Assembly: GCA_038203615.1 (NCBI GenBank)
Contig: JBBRDU010000005.1
Location: forward strand, 11,098-75,097
Direction of reading: 5' to 3'
DNA from: JBBRDU01 sp038203615
Lineage (GTDB): Bacteria; Verrucomicrobiota; Verrucomicrobiia; Chthoniobacterales; UBA10450
Length of the DNA stretch: 64,000 nt
The translations under genes and the position numbers were made by a program. The notes under the pieces are model-generated. The model saw nothing but the letters and a program-made list of their open reading frames with translations, searched no databases and was not told the origin of the DNA. Shown here in pieces: positions 41,748 through 50,374 of the stretch; the first letter of the stretch is position 1; every line of letters begins with the position of its first letter.

Positions 41748-41813
41748 AATCAGGGAGACAGCGTTGCGTAAGATGACGCTTCATATAGCGTCGTACTGAA
41801 AGCATCTCTTTTT

Positions 41814-42701
41814 ATGCCAACGGTTGATCGAACCAAGGTCGCCCTGATTCAAATGCAGTGCGGCGCAGACCCGGACAGGAATTTCGAGCGCGCCATCGGT
41901 TTCATTCGCGAGGCGGGGAAGACGGGAGCCCAGATTGTCTGTCTGCCCGAACTGTTTCGCTCGCAATATTTTTGCCAGACGGAAGAGCACGTTCATTTCG
42001 AACTGGCGGAAGAGATTCCCGGGAAATCAACCAAGGCGCTGGGCGAGCTCGCGCGCGAACTGGGCGTCGTGCTGATTGCATCGCTCTTCGAAAGGCGCAG
42101 CGCCGGGCTCTACCACAACACCGCCGCCATCATCGACGCTAACGGCGAGTTGCTCGGGAAATATCGCAAAATGCACATCCCGGATGACCCGCTTTACCAC
42201 GAAAAGTTTTACTTCACGCCAGGCGATCTCGGCTTCAGGAGCTGGAACACAGCGCGCGGAAAGATCGGCGTCTGTATTTGCTGGGATCAGTGGTACCCGG
42301 AAGCAGCGCGGCTGACCGCCCTGCGCGGCGCCGAAATCTTGTTTTATCCGACGGCCATCGGGTGGCATCCGAAGGAGAAGAAGGAATACGGCAAGGCCCA
42401 ACATTCTTCCTGGGAAACCATTCAACGCAGTCATGCCATTGCCAATGGTTGCTACGTCGCAGTGCCCAACCGGGTCGGCCACGAAAGGCCGGCCGGCGGA
42501 GATGGAATAGAATTCTGGGGACAAAGTTTCGTGTGCGGACCGGATGGCGAAATTATCGCCAAGGGATCGGTCGATCGGGAGGAAATCATCATGGCGGAGA
42601 TCGACTGGCGGCGGGTCAACGAGCACCGGACGCATTGGCCTTTCCTGCGGGACCGACGGATCGACGCCTACGCGGGTCTGGAGCAGCGGCTGCTCGATTA
42701 G
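41814..42701 (+). CDS. aguB: N-carbamoylputrescine amidase (carbon-nitrogen hydrolase)
   Basis: A 295-residue nitrilase-superfamily enzyme with the Glu-Lys-Cys triad: Glu in CLPELFRSQYFCQ, Lys in LGKYRKMHIPDDPLYHEKFY, and Cys in KIGVCICWDQWYPEAAR. The stretch EILFYPTAIGWHPKEKKEYG and FWGQSFVCGPDGEII match N-carbamoylputrescine amidase, which yields putrescine, CO2 and ammonia from carbamoylputrescine. Its usual partner, agmatine deiminase, is not adjacent; an arginine-dihydrolase-like gene lies at 50.4 kb instead. Length is normal. Confidence 0.92.
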   Translation: MPTVDRTKVALIQMQCGADPDRNFERAIGFIREAGKTGAQIVCLPELFRSQYFCQTEEHVHFELAEEIPGKSTKALGELARELGVVLIASLFERRSAGLYHNTAAIIDANGELLGKYRKMHIPDDPLYHEKFYFTPGDLGFRSWNTARGKIGVCICWDQWYPEAARLTALRGAEILFYPTAIGWHPKEKKEYGKAQHSSWETIQRSHAIANGCYVAVPNRVGHERPAGGDGIEFWGQSFVCGPDGEIIAKGSVDREEIIMAEIDWRRVNEHRTHWPFLRDRRIDAYAGLEQRLLD

Positions 42702-42734
42702 TTTCTCTTTGGCCGAAGCGGCGTAACTTGCCGC

Positions 42735-43274
42735 ATGCAACACCAACCGATTCTCCGTTTGATTAGCGCGGGCGTTCTTTGCGCCGGCGTTTCTCTCATC
42801 TGTTCCAGTGCGGGTGCGGCCGAACCTGCCAAGGCCATCGCTGTGCTCCATTCTGCCAGCGGCAGCAATGTGACCGGCACCGTCACTTTCACCGCTTCCG
42901 GTGATGAAGTGAAAGTCGTGGCCGACATCACCGGTCTCAAGCCCGGCAAGCACGGGTTCCATATTCATGAATTCGGCGATTGTTCATCGCCCGATGCCAA
43001 ATCGGCCGGAGGCCATTTCAATCCGGCCAATCATCAGCACGGAGCACCCGACGCGGCGGATCGTCACGCCGGGGATCTCGGAAACATCGAGGCGGACGCT
43101 TCGGGCAAAGCGCATCTCGAGCTTTCCGACAAAGTCATGAAGCTGAGCGGGAGCGATTCCATCCTGGGACACGCAGTCATTGTGCATGAAAAGGCGGATG
43201 ACCTAAAAACACAGCCGACCGGTGATGCCGGCGGGCGCGTGGCCTGCGGAGTGATCGGTGTAGCCAAGCCGTAG
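42735..43274 (+). CDS. sodC: Copper/zinc superoxide dismutase, exported
   Basis: A 179-residue protein with a signal peptide (ISAGVLCAGVSLICSSAGAA) and the SodC fold: KPGKHGFHIHEFGDC with two copper-site histidines, AGGHFNPANHQHGAPDAADR with copper- and zinc-site histidines, HAGDLGNIEADASG with zinc ligands, and ILGHAVIVHEKADD with a further copper His. The two cysteines (GDC, VACGVIGVA) form the usual disulfide. It removes superoxide in the periplasm. It starts 33 bases after aguB and likely shares its transcript. Confidence 0.96.
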   Translation: MQHQPILRLISAGVLCAGVSLICSSAGAAEPAKAIAVLHSASGSNVTGTVTFTASGDEVKVVADITGLKPGKHGFHIHEFGDCSSPDAKSAGGHFNPANHQHGAPDAADRHAGDLGNIEADASGKAHLELSDKVMKLSGSDSILGHAVIVHEKADDLKTQPTGDAGGRVACGVIGVAKP

Positions 43275-43313
43275 CCAGAGCTTAGAGTCAGTAAACATTC
43301 GACCGGTCCCAGA

Positions 43314-43383
43314 CGTTGTAGAGGCGGTTGGGTCAACCGCCTGTCTAGATAAATAGGTGCTTGGCACAAGCACCTCTACAACG
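43314..43383. repeat. 70-bp nested palindrome
   Basis: CGTTGTAGAG (43314-43323) and CTCTACAACG (43374-43383) are exact inverted ends. Inside are two perfect hairpins: GGCGGTTG/CAACCGCC and AGGTGCTT/AAGCACCT. The transcript would fold as a cloverleaf-like structure with two arms. It lies in the 203-bp gap between sodC and the YhaM-like gene; the rest of the gap has no gene. Confidence 0.85.
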
Positions 43384-43477
43384 CACAAACGGTCAGCCGG
43401 TGCCAATCGGCTTCGCCGAATCTGATGCTGCAATTGCCCGCGGACCAACATTAAACTGTTAGAGAAACATCGAGCAC

Positions 43478-44542
43478 ATGGATCTGAAAACCTTGAGCGA
43501 AATTCGGCGAGCCGCGCAGGCCGGGAAACCGGTGCCGGCGCGCGTTCACGTGCAAGTGGAGGCGGCGACTCCCAAGCTTACGCGGGAACAGCAACAATAT
43601 TGCGAGCTGACCCTGGCCGACGCCTGTGACCGAATGACGTTGCGCGTGTGGGGCGATCACCCTTCCTACAAGGCCTGCAGCGCTTTGACCTCAGTCGATT
43701 TCATCGAGCTCTCCGGTGATTTTGGACAACATGCGCAGTTTGGCCTGGAGGCCCGTAAATGGACGGTGCGTCCGCTAACCAAACAGGAAAAGGACGAACT
43801 GCTGCAAGGGCCGCCCGAGCTGCGCGCCAGACAGGCGGCCGATTGGGATTTCATCCTGCAAACTATCGAAGCCATCGGCGACCCGCGATTGCGCACCCTG
43901 TGCGAAGCGTTGATCACCGAGTTCGACGAACGATTTCGCCGCACCGCCGCCGCCCGTAATTATCATCATGCGCGGCGCGGCGGCCTGGTCGAGCATACTG
44001 CCCAGATGATGCGGGTGGGTCGCGCCATCGCACCACTCTATCCGGAATTGAATGCTGACCTGCTCATGGCCGGTATTCTTTTTCACGATTCCGGCAAGCT
44101 CTGGGAGAATCAGCTACCGGAGAACGGTTTCACCATGAGCTATGACGAGCGGGGCGAGCTGATGGGTCATATCACGATCGGCCTCGAGCTGGTCAACTCG
44201 ATCTGGCGCAAGCTGCTGGTGGATCACGGGGGCGAATGGAAGGATCTGTCCCCCGCCTCGGAAGATGTGCGCTTGCATCTGCTCCACCTGATCGGAGCGC
44301 ATCACGGCGAGCCGGCTTTCGGCTCGCCCGTTAGTCCAAAGACGCCGGAAGCGATGGCCTTGCATTATATCGACAACCTGGATGCGCGGATGGAAATGTT
44401 CGCGGCCGGTTACGCTACGGCCAAGCCACTGGCACCGCGCATTTTCGACCGGGTTCGGCCTTTGCCTGGGAATCTCGTTAGGCCGCTGGAGAAATTTCAG
44501 CCGGCGCCAAAAGCGGGCAAGAAGGCGGGCGAGTTACTCTAA
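43478..44542 (+). CDS. YhaM-type 3'-5' exoribonuclease (OB-fold + HD domain)
   Basis: A 354-residue protein with an N-terminal OB-fold (YCELTLADACDRMTLRVWGD) and a C-terminal HD domain with metal ligands in GGLVEHTAQMMRVG, ILFHDSGKLWE (H-D motif), LHLIGAHHG and MALHYIDNLDARMEMF (final Asp). This is the architecture of YhaM/CBF1, which trims single-stranded RNA or DNA 3' to 5'. Length fits (YhaM about 314). A C-terminal Lys/Pro tail is extra. The following gap contains a 128-bp inverted-repeat element. Confidence 0.9.
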   Translation: MDLKTLSEIRRAAQAGKPVPARVHVQVEAATPKLTREQQQYCELTLADACDRMTLRVWGDHPSYKACSALTSVDFIELSGDFGQHAQFGLEARKWTVRPLTKQEKDELLQGPPELRARQAADWDFILQTIEAIGDPRLRTLCEALITEFDERFRRTAAARNYHHARRGGLVEHTAQMMRVGRAIAPLYPELNADLLMAGILFHDSGKLWENQLPENGFTMSYDERGELMGHITIGLELVNSIWRKLLVDHGGEWKDLSPASEDVRLHLLHLIGAHHGEPAFGSPVSPKTPEAMALHYIDNLDARMEMFAAGYATAKPLAPRIFDRVRPLPGNLVRPLEKFQPAPKAGKKAGELL

Positions 44543-44561
44543 TCGCGACAAACACAATAAT

Positions 44562-44689
44562 GTGTCATCCCGATCCGCCACGCTTCAGCGGGACGGAAAG
44601 AGGCCTCCCACAAGCTCTGAGTCTCACACCCGTGACCAAGGCTCCGACTGTGAGGTCCTTCGGCGGCCGCGGCGACGTCAGGATGACAC
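44562..44689. repeat. 128-bp inverted-repeat element (TGTCATCC family), copy 2
   Basis: GTGTCATCC (44562-44570) and GGATGACAC (44681-44689) are exact inverted ends. Read on the minus strand it shares GAAGGACCTCAC, GTGTGA and GCTTGT in order with copy 1 at 41619-41747, so the two are opposite in orientation. Its right end lies 14 bases from the end of a broken methyltransferase gene. Confidence 0.8.
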
Positions 44690-44703
44690 GCTTTGATTAC
44701 GTT

Positions 44704-45158
44704 TTACACGCGTGCATCCAGGCGTCGTTTTGCTTCCGCCAGATATTCCGGGTCGATTTCGAAACCGATGAACTTCCTTACATCGCAGCATTGCGCGGCC
44801 GGCGCCGAGTTCCCAATTCCGAGAAACGGATCGAGCATCTTCTCCACGCGCGCGCATCCGTGCAGCTGAATGCACCACTCGGCCAGCTGAATCGGGAACG
44901 TCGCCGGATGCGGCCGCTCTTTCATCCGATGGTTTCGTAGGGAACAAACCCCTGCCGATCGGAATACTGGCCGTATTTGACGTTGAGATTGTAGGGCGGC
45001 GAGGTGACGACGAGATCGATTTCGGCGGAAGGTAGGCGCGCCATTCCCGCGAGACAATCGCGCAGGTGAGCGGGAAGCGATTCGCAAGGTGGATCGCAAC
45101 AGACCTTGGCCCGGTTGGCACGTTCCCCCTGAACCAAAAGAGTCGCGCTTTTCATCAT
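44704..45158 (-). pseudogene. DNA methyltransferase with internal deletion and frameshift
   Basis: The start (from 45158) reads MMKSATLLVQGERANRAKVC, then LPSAEIDLVVTSPPYNLNVK with the catalytic TSPPYN motif, ending in ETIG and a TGA near 44922. The next frame continues with KERPHPATFPIQLAEWCIQL, DPFLGIGNSA (SAM-binding motif) and KFIGFEIDPEYLAEAKRRL. These are the two ends of a beta-class N4-cytosine/N6-adenine methyltransferase (normally about 280-320 residues) with the middle missing. No restriction gene is adjacent, so it was probably an orphan or has lost its partner. Confidence 0.85.
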
Positions 45159-45183
45159 CCGGATTCGCCTTTAGATTGTCCCT

Positions 45184-46005
45184 ATGTCGGATAAACCGTC
45201 GCGCCTGAAAATCGCTGATCGCGAGTTTGGTTCGCGGCTTCTTCTAGGCACCGGAAAATTCGCCTCCAGCGAACTGATGCGGGACGCGTTGGGAGCGAGC
45301 GGCACCGAGATCGTGACGGTGGCCCTGCGCAGAGTCGATCTTTCCGGCAAGGGCGATCCGTTTGCCAATATCCTGGAATTTATAGACGCGCAGCGGTTTC
45401 TTATTTTGCCCAATACGAGCGGAGCGCGCAATGCGGCCGAAGCGGTGCGCCTGGCGCGTCTGGCCGCAGCCGCTGGCTTGCCCAAGTGGCTTAAGTTGGA
45501 AATCCATCCCGATCCACGTTACCTCCTGCCGGATCCAGTGGAGACTTTGGCGGCGGCCGAAATCCTCGTGAAAGAAGGGTTTACCGTGTTGCCCTACATC
45601 AATGCCGACCCCGTTTTGGCCAAGCGCTTGCAGGATGTGGGAACGGCCACCGTGATGCCGCTCGGTTCTCCCATCGGGAGCAATCGTGGAATCGAAACGC
45701 GGGCCCAAATCGAGATCATCATCGAGCAGGCCACCGTCCCTGTGGTGGTGGACGCCGGTTTGGGCGCGCCCAGTCAGGCGGCGGAAGCGATGGAGATGGG
45801 GGCGGATGCGGTTCTGGTGAATACGGCGATCGCCATTGCGTCTGATCCTGTCCGCATGGCGCAAGCTTTCCGCAAGGCAGTCGAGGCAGGCCGCGAAGCC
45901 AGAGAAATCGGTCTCGCGGAAAAACTCTCAACTGCGGCCGCGACCAGCCCGTTGACCGGATTTTTTACGACGGAAGACGGGAGTGGCGCAGATCCTTCGC
46001 GCTGA
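45184..46005 (+). CDS. thiG: Thiazole synthase
   Basis: A 273-residue enzyme of thiamine biosynthesis that joins deoxyxylulose phosphate, dehydroglycine and ThiS thiocarboxylate. Seen: GSRLLLGTGKFASSELM, ILPNTSGARNAAEAVRLARL, KWLKLEIHPDPRYLLPDPVE (with the catalytic Lys), FTVLPYINADPVLAKRLQDV, ATVMPLGSPIGSNRG, VPVVVDAGLGAPSQAAEAME and GADAVLVNTAIAIASDP. ThiG binding loops are intact. thiS, thiF and thiH are absent from the neighbourhood, so thiamine genes are scattered here. The 173-bp gap after it contains no gene. Confidence 0.95.
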   Translation: MSDKPSRLKIADREFGSRLLLGTGKFASSELMRDALGASGTEIVTVALRRVDLSGKGDPFANILEFIDAQRFLILPNTSGARNAAEAVRLARLAAAAGLPKWLKLEIHPDPRYLLPDPVETLAAAEILVKEGFTVLPYINADPVLAKRLQDVGTATVMPLGSPIGSNRGIETRAQIEIIIEQATVPVVVDAGLGAPSQAAEAMEMGADAVLVNTAIAIASDPVRMAQAFRKAVEAGREAREIGLAEKLSTAAATSPLTGFFTTEDGSGADPSR

Positions 46006-46178
46006 GAATGTTCATTTTTTTGTCTTCCAAACATTGCCTCGTTCCGCACAATTCCATTTGCTTGAAAATAGGTAACCTGGCACAGTCGCGCGCTTCCCGA
46101 CCGCCCCCGGGGGCACGGCGCTGTTCTTGCTGCGTTCAGTGCCAGACGGGCGGGTAAAAAGTCCCTCTCACAACCCAT

Positions 46179-48641
46179 ATGTTCCTCCCCAAGATCACGT
46201 TCGCCCTCCGTCTTCGCGCCGTTGCATTTTCCGCCTCTGTTCTTTGCGGAAGCGGGTCCCTTTTTGCGCAGACCCCGGCCAACGCCAGCGCCTCCGAAAT
46301 GGCTGGTCAATCGGAAAGCGGTGCCGTCGGCGTCCACAAAACAACGGCTGAAATGATGGCCGACCCCGCGGCCCGCCGGGCGCGCTCCCACATTTATCTG
46401 AAGCGTGAATTCGAAATCCCCGGGCGGGAATATCGTCCCCAGGATGGCAACGCTGCGGCTGCGGCCCGGTGGCCCCTTCACTCCGGCCCGCGAACCAGTG
46501 CCGCCGCGACCCAGGCGTCCGTGACACCTCTTTCTGCCCAGACCGTCACGACCAAGTTTGATGGAGTATCCGGTCCCACCCAAACCGGTTCCTTTCCACC
46601 CGATTCGATGGGTGCGGTCGGCCCCAGTCAGTTTGTCATCTTTGTAAACGGACGTTTACGGACCTTCAACAAAAGCACCGGCACTGCGGATGGCGTTATC
46701 GACCTGGACGCAGACATATTTTTTAGCTCGGTCATGACGCCCGTGTCCGGCACCAATTTTACATCGGACCCGCAGATCCGTTATGACCGGCTCTCCGGCC
46801 GCTGGATTCTGGTCATCATTGACGTGCCTGGGACCCTGCCAAACCGCGTGCTGATCGCCGTCTCGGACGCGGCCAGCGCCGGCGTGATCAGCGCCAACAC
46901 CGTCTGGACCTACTATTTTATCCAACAAAACACCGTCGGCGGTACCAGCACGGGCGAGTTTCTTGATTATGAATCGCTCGGTGTTGATAACAATGCGCTC
47001 TACATCGGCGGAAACATGTTTGGCGCGTCGAGCGGCTCGTTTGTGACCACTTCAGGCTTCGTCGTGCGCAAGAGTTCCATCCTGAATGGCGGACCCATTT
47101 TCGTAACGGCCTTCCGGGGTTTGATTTCGAGCGGGGATGGACCGGACAGTCCGCGCGGGGTGGATAACTATGATCCCGCCGCCACGGAGGGCTATTTTAT
47201 CGGCGACAGCGACGCCGCTCTCGGCCGACTTATCCTGCGTCGCGTGAGCGATCCCGGTGGAATACCGACGATCTCCGCCAACCTGCCCGTCACTGTCAAC
47301 GCCACGGCGCAGCCGGTCAAAGTCGATCATCTAGGCAACAGTAACGGGACCAATGGACGGCTCGACGCGCTGGACACCCGCTTGTTCGCGGCGCACGTCC
47401 GCAATGGGCGACTCTGGACGGCCCATAATATCGCGGTGGACGCAACCGGTGTCGCTTCCAGTTCGGATTCGCAGCGTCGGAATGCGGCGCGCTGGTACGA
47501 GCTGAGTGTGCCGGCCGGTAGCGGTGCCCCTACGGTCGTGCAATCCGGCACCATTTTCGACAGCACCGCCTCCGTCGCGTCGGCCCGGCACTATTGGATT
47601 CCTTCCGTGGCCATCTCGGGTCAAGGCCACGCCGCCCTTGCTTTCAGCACGGCCGGCGCATCGTTTCACGTGGACGCCGCCACCTGTGGACGTCTGGCGG
47701 GAGAGGCTCTGGGAGGCATGAGCGATCCCACCCTTTTCACCGCCTCCGTAACTTCCTATAATCCAGGGGGCGACAGCGGCTCTCGGAACGGCGCCCGCCG
47801 CTGGGGGGACTATTCATTTACCTGTGTCGATCCGGACGACGACATGACCATGTGGACGATCCAGGAATTTTGCGACTTCGCCAATAGCTACGGACTGGAA
47901 GTGGCCAAGCTGGTCGCTCCGCCGCCCCCCACTCCCGCTTCAGCGAGTTCCAGCGTCTCGAGCGGCCAATCCTCCGTGAACGTGACGATTACAGGAACCT
48001 CTCTTTCGGGCTCTAGGTTTTTCGATCCAGGAGCCGGCTTCGCCAAACGCATCGCTGCATCGGTCTCCGGAGGCGTCGTTGTGAATTCAGTCACGTATGT
48101 TGATCCAACTGACGTCACGCTGGACTTGAATACCATTTCGGCCTCAGCGGGCCCGGTCACCGTCACGGTCACAAATCCCGACGGTCAATCGAGCAGTGGC
48201 AGTGGAATCCTGACGATTGTCGCATCCAGCCCGACACCGACACCCACGCCGACTGTCACACCCACGCCGACCGTTACGCCGACACCGACACCGACACCGA
48301 CACCCACTCCGACTCCGACTCCGACACCGACTCCGACTCCGACTCCCACACCGACTCCGACTCCGACGCCCACGGCCACTCCATTGCCGACTGTCGCGAC
48401 GCCCGTCATTTCACCGAACGGCGGATCATTCCGACGAAGAGTCACTGTGACCCTCACCTGTGCGACACCCTCGGCCACGATTCGGTACACGCTGGACGGA
48501 ACCATTCCGACCGCCACCTCCTCCGCTTATAACGGGGAACTCAGTTTGAGCAGTTCGGCCACGTTGATGGCCAAGGCCTTTAAAACTGGCTCGAATCCGA
48601 GTGGCGTGGCGAGCGCCACTTTCAGCATCCGCCGGAGATAA
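46179..48641 (+). CDS. Large secreted protein with PT-repeat linker and chitobiase-type C-terminal domain
   Basis: An 820-residue exported protein (signal peptide RLRAVAFSASVLCGSGSLFA). Residues about 120-590 form an uncharacterised beta-rich domain (DSMGAVGPSQFVIFVNGRLR, RYDRLSGRWILVIIDVPG, NGARRWGDYSFTCVDPDDDM) similar to propeller-like domains of secreted proteins. An IPT-like region (about 600-680) leads into a long threonine-proline linker. The last ~75 residues (TPVISPNGGSFRRRVTVTLT, TIRYTLDGTIPT) match the CHB_HEX_C_1 domain seen on secreted hydrolases. The ligand or substrate is unknown. Its role is probably surface binding or polymer attachment. Confidence 0.82.
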   Translation: MFLPKITFALRLRAVAFSASVLCGSGSLFAQTPANASASEMAGQSESGAVGVHKTTAEMMADPAARRARSHIYLKREFEIPGREYRPQDGNAAAAARWPLHSGPRTSAAATQASVTPLSAQTVTTKFDGVSGPTQTGSFPPDSMGAVGPSQFVIFVNGRLRTFNKSTGTADGVIDLDADIFFSSVMTPVSGTNFTSDPQIRYDRLSGRWILVIIDVPGTLPNRVLIAVSDAASAGVISANTVWTYYFIQQNTVGGTSTGEFLDYESLGVDNNALYIGGNMFGASSGSFVTTSGFVVRKSSILNGGPIFVTAFRGLISSGDGPDSPRGVDNYDPAATEGYFIGDSDAALGRLILRRVSDPGGIPTISANLPVTVNATAQPVKVDHLGNSNGTNGRLDALDTRLFAAHVRNGRLWTAHNIAVDATGVASSSDSQRRNAARWYELSVPAGSGAPTVVQSGTIFDSTASVASARHYWIPSVAISGQGHAALAFSTAGASFHVDAATCGRLAGEALGGMSDPTLFTASVTSYNPGGDSGSRNGARRWGDYSFTCVDPDDDMTMWTIQEFCDFANSYGLEVAKLVAPPPPTPASASSSVSSGQSSVNVTITGTSLSGSRFFDPGAGFAKRIAASVSGGVVVNSVTYVDPTDVTLDLNTISASAGPVTVTVTNPDGQSSSGSGILTIVASSPTPTPTPTVTPTPTVTPTPTPTPTPTPTPTPTPTPTPTPTPTPTPTPTATPLPTVATPVISPNGGSFRRRVTVTLTCATPSATIRYTLDGTIPTATSSAYNGELSLSSSATLMAKAFKTGSNPSGVASATFSIRRR
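48231..48376 (+). repeat. Tandem hexamer array encoding the Pro-Thr linker
   Basis: About two dozen CCGACA/CCGACT/CCCACG-type units encode (TP)n. Its reverse complement encodes a long Gly-Val run in another frame, which is a shadow. Such arrays mutate by slippage and would vary linker length. Confidence 0.9.
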
Positions 48642-48656
48642 CGGGCGAATTTCGAC

Positions 48657-48902
48657 TCAGGGTTTTTCGCCACCTCGGTAGCGAACCGTCGCGTCGTTGT
48701 AAAACTCGATCTGTCGTCCGCCCACCCGTCGCACCGCCTGCCAGCCACGTTTCTCGGCAAAGGCGCTCAGTTCATCGAGCGTCAGCCTTTTCAAAAAAAA
48801 TAATTCCGCCGGGTGCGTGATGAAACACTGCGGTTTCATCGCCAGCACGCTGGCAATCTTGGTCTCCAACGCCGCCAGGTTGTCCGGAATTGCTTCAGTC
48901 AT
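48657..48902 (-). CDS. Small conserved-looking protein of unknown function
   Basis: An 81-residue protein that starts MTEAIPDNLAALETKIASVL and continues with HPAELFFLKRLTLDELSAFA and ending in GRQIEFYNDATVRYRGGEKP. It shows alternating helix and strand with charged loops and no signal peptide. No family is recognised. It is convergent with the secreted protein gene (15 bases apart) and divergent from the 49134 gene, in a 231-bp gap. Codon use looks normal for the region, which favours a real gene. Confidence 0.6.
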   Translation of the reverse strand: MTEAIPDNLAALETKIASVLAMKPQCFITHPAELFFLKRLTLDELSAFAEKRGWQAVRRVGGRQIEFYNDATVRYRGGEKP

Positions 48903-49133
48903 CGGTCATCCGGCGGCAGCCGATGGATTTCTGCGGATCGCGCCGCCTTGCGCGCGGGAGAGGGACCATGTGTCTTGGCTTTTCCATGTCCTGAATCAGG
49001 CTTTCTATCCTCGTCCCATTCCGCGTAGCCGTGCGTGGCCGGCGGAAAAATCGTGCCGGCCGGGCAACAGTGCAAGGAGCATCCCGTCGCGGCCCGCGCT
49101 GGCGCAGTGATTCCCATACGCTAGGTTCCTCGG

Positions 49134-50363
49134 ATGGCTTCCGAGACAATCGAATTACGCGGTCACATCATCGATTCCTTGATCCTGCCCAAGGTGCTGG
49201 ATCAGATCCTGACGCGTGGGGCCCGCTTCAAGATCGCTGAGATTAAGATTGGGCAGAACCGCGTCGACCAGAGCTTTGCCCGAATCGAGGTGTCGGCGGA
49301 TACGAGCGAAGCGCTCGATGAATTGATCCTGCGCCTGCTCCAGCATGGCGCCGAAGTGACGAAACGCGCCGATGTCGCCCTGGCCGCCGCCCCGGTCGAT
49401 GGCGTTTTCCCGCACGACTTTTATGTCACGACCAATCAGCAGACGTTCGTGCGGGTCAAAGGCAAGGAGATCGAGGTCCGGCCGGCCACCATGGACAGCG
49501 CCATCGCCCTCGACGGCAAAGTCGCGCGAGCCGTCAAGTTTTTCGATGTGCGAAAAGGCGACAAAATCGTGGTGGGACACGACGGAGTCCGAGTCGTGCC
49601 GGTGCAACGGTCGACCTCGCACACCGATCTCTTTCAGTTCATTAATCGAAGCATCGGCGCGGACGCGCCGAAGTCCGCTGTCATTCGCGAGCTGGCCGCC
49701 GAATTGACGCGAGCCCACGGCGAAGGCGGCAAGATCGCAGTGGTGGCGGGGCCCGCTGTCGTCCGGACCGGCGCGGGCGAGCATCTCCAGCGCTTGATCG
49801 AAGCGAAATACGTGGACCGGCTTTTCGCCGGGAACGCCTTTGCCGTTTACGACGTCGAGCGCGCCCTGTTTGGGACATCGCTAGGCGTAAACCCGGACCA
49901 GGCTTTGACGGCCGGTGGCCACGAAAATCATATCCGCGCCACCAACGTAATCCGGGAATGCGGCGGCTTGTCCGCTGCCGTCTCGAAGAAGCTGCTGACC
50001 AGCGGAATCATGCACTCGTGTGTCACACACGGCGTTGATATTGTTCTGACGGGATCGATTCGCGATGAAGGACCAATTCCCGGGGTGACCACTGATGTGG
50101 TGGAGGCACAGAAAATCATGCGCGATAAATTGTCGGACGTGACTCATGTGCTGCTGCTGGGAACCGTGCAGCATTCCATGGCCATCGCGAGCATGCTCGC
50201 TCCCACGGTGAAGACGGTCTGCGTCGACATGGATCCATGGGCCGTGGAGCGAGTGATCGAGCATCAGCCGTTTCAGTCCATCGGTATGGTCACGGATGTC
50301 GAGCCGTTCCTGCGTGAACTAACCGACGTGATCGTCAACGCGCCCAAAAAACGCAAAGCTTGA
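49134..50363 (+). CDS. TIGR00300-family LOR/SDH protein (ornithine cyclodeaminase-like)
   Basis: A 409-residue protein of the family often labelled TIGR00300 or bifunctional LOR/SDH domain. It starts ETIELRGHIIDSLILPKVLD and has an N-terminal domain of about 180 residues (VFPHDFYVTTNQQTFVRVKG), then an NAD-binding-like middle (KIAVVAGPAVVRTGAGEHLQ) and the typical HGVDIVLTGSIRDEGPIPGV and LGTVQHSMAIASMLAPTV. The same domain forms the C-terminal half of cyanobacterial AgrE/ArgZ, where it converts ornithine to proline. Here it is a separate gene whose stop lies 11 bases before an arginine-dihydrolase-like gene. Substrate assignment by homology only. Confidence 0.88.
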   Translation: MASETIELRGHIIDSLILPKVLDQILTRGARFKIAEIKIGQNRVDQSFARIEVSADTSEALDELILRLLQHGAEVTKRADVALAAAPVDGVFPHDFYVTTNQQTFVRVKGKEIEVRPATMDSAIALDGKVARAVKFFDVRKGDKIVVGHDGVRVVPVQRSTSHTDLFQFINRSIGADAPKSAVIRELAAELTRAHGEGGKIAVVAGPAVVRTGAGEHLQRLIEAKYVDRLFAGNAFAVYDVERALFGTSLGVNPDQALTAGGHENHIRATNVIRECGGLSAAVSKKLLTSGIMHSCVTHGVDIVLTGSIRDEGPIPGVTTDVVEAQKIMRDKLSDVTHVLLLGTVQHSMAIASMLAPTVKTVCVDMDPWAVERVIEHQPFQSIGMVTDVEPFLRELTDVIVNAPKKRKA

Positions 50364-50374
50364 TTGGATCGGTT

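Noticed and set aside
48185..48517. Gly-Val repeat frame on the minus strand
   Set aside because: It is the complement of the Thr-Pro hexamer array inside the secreted protein gene.
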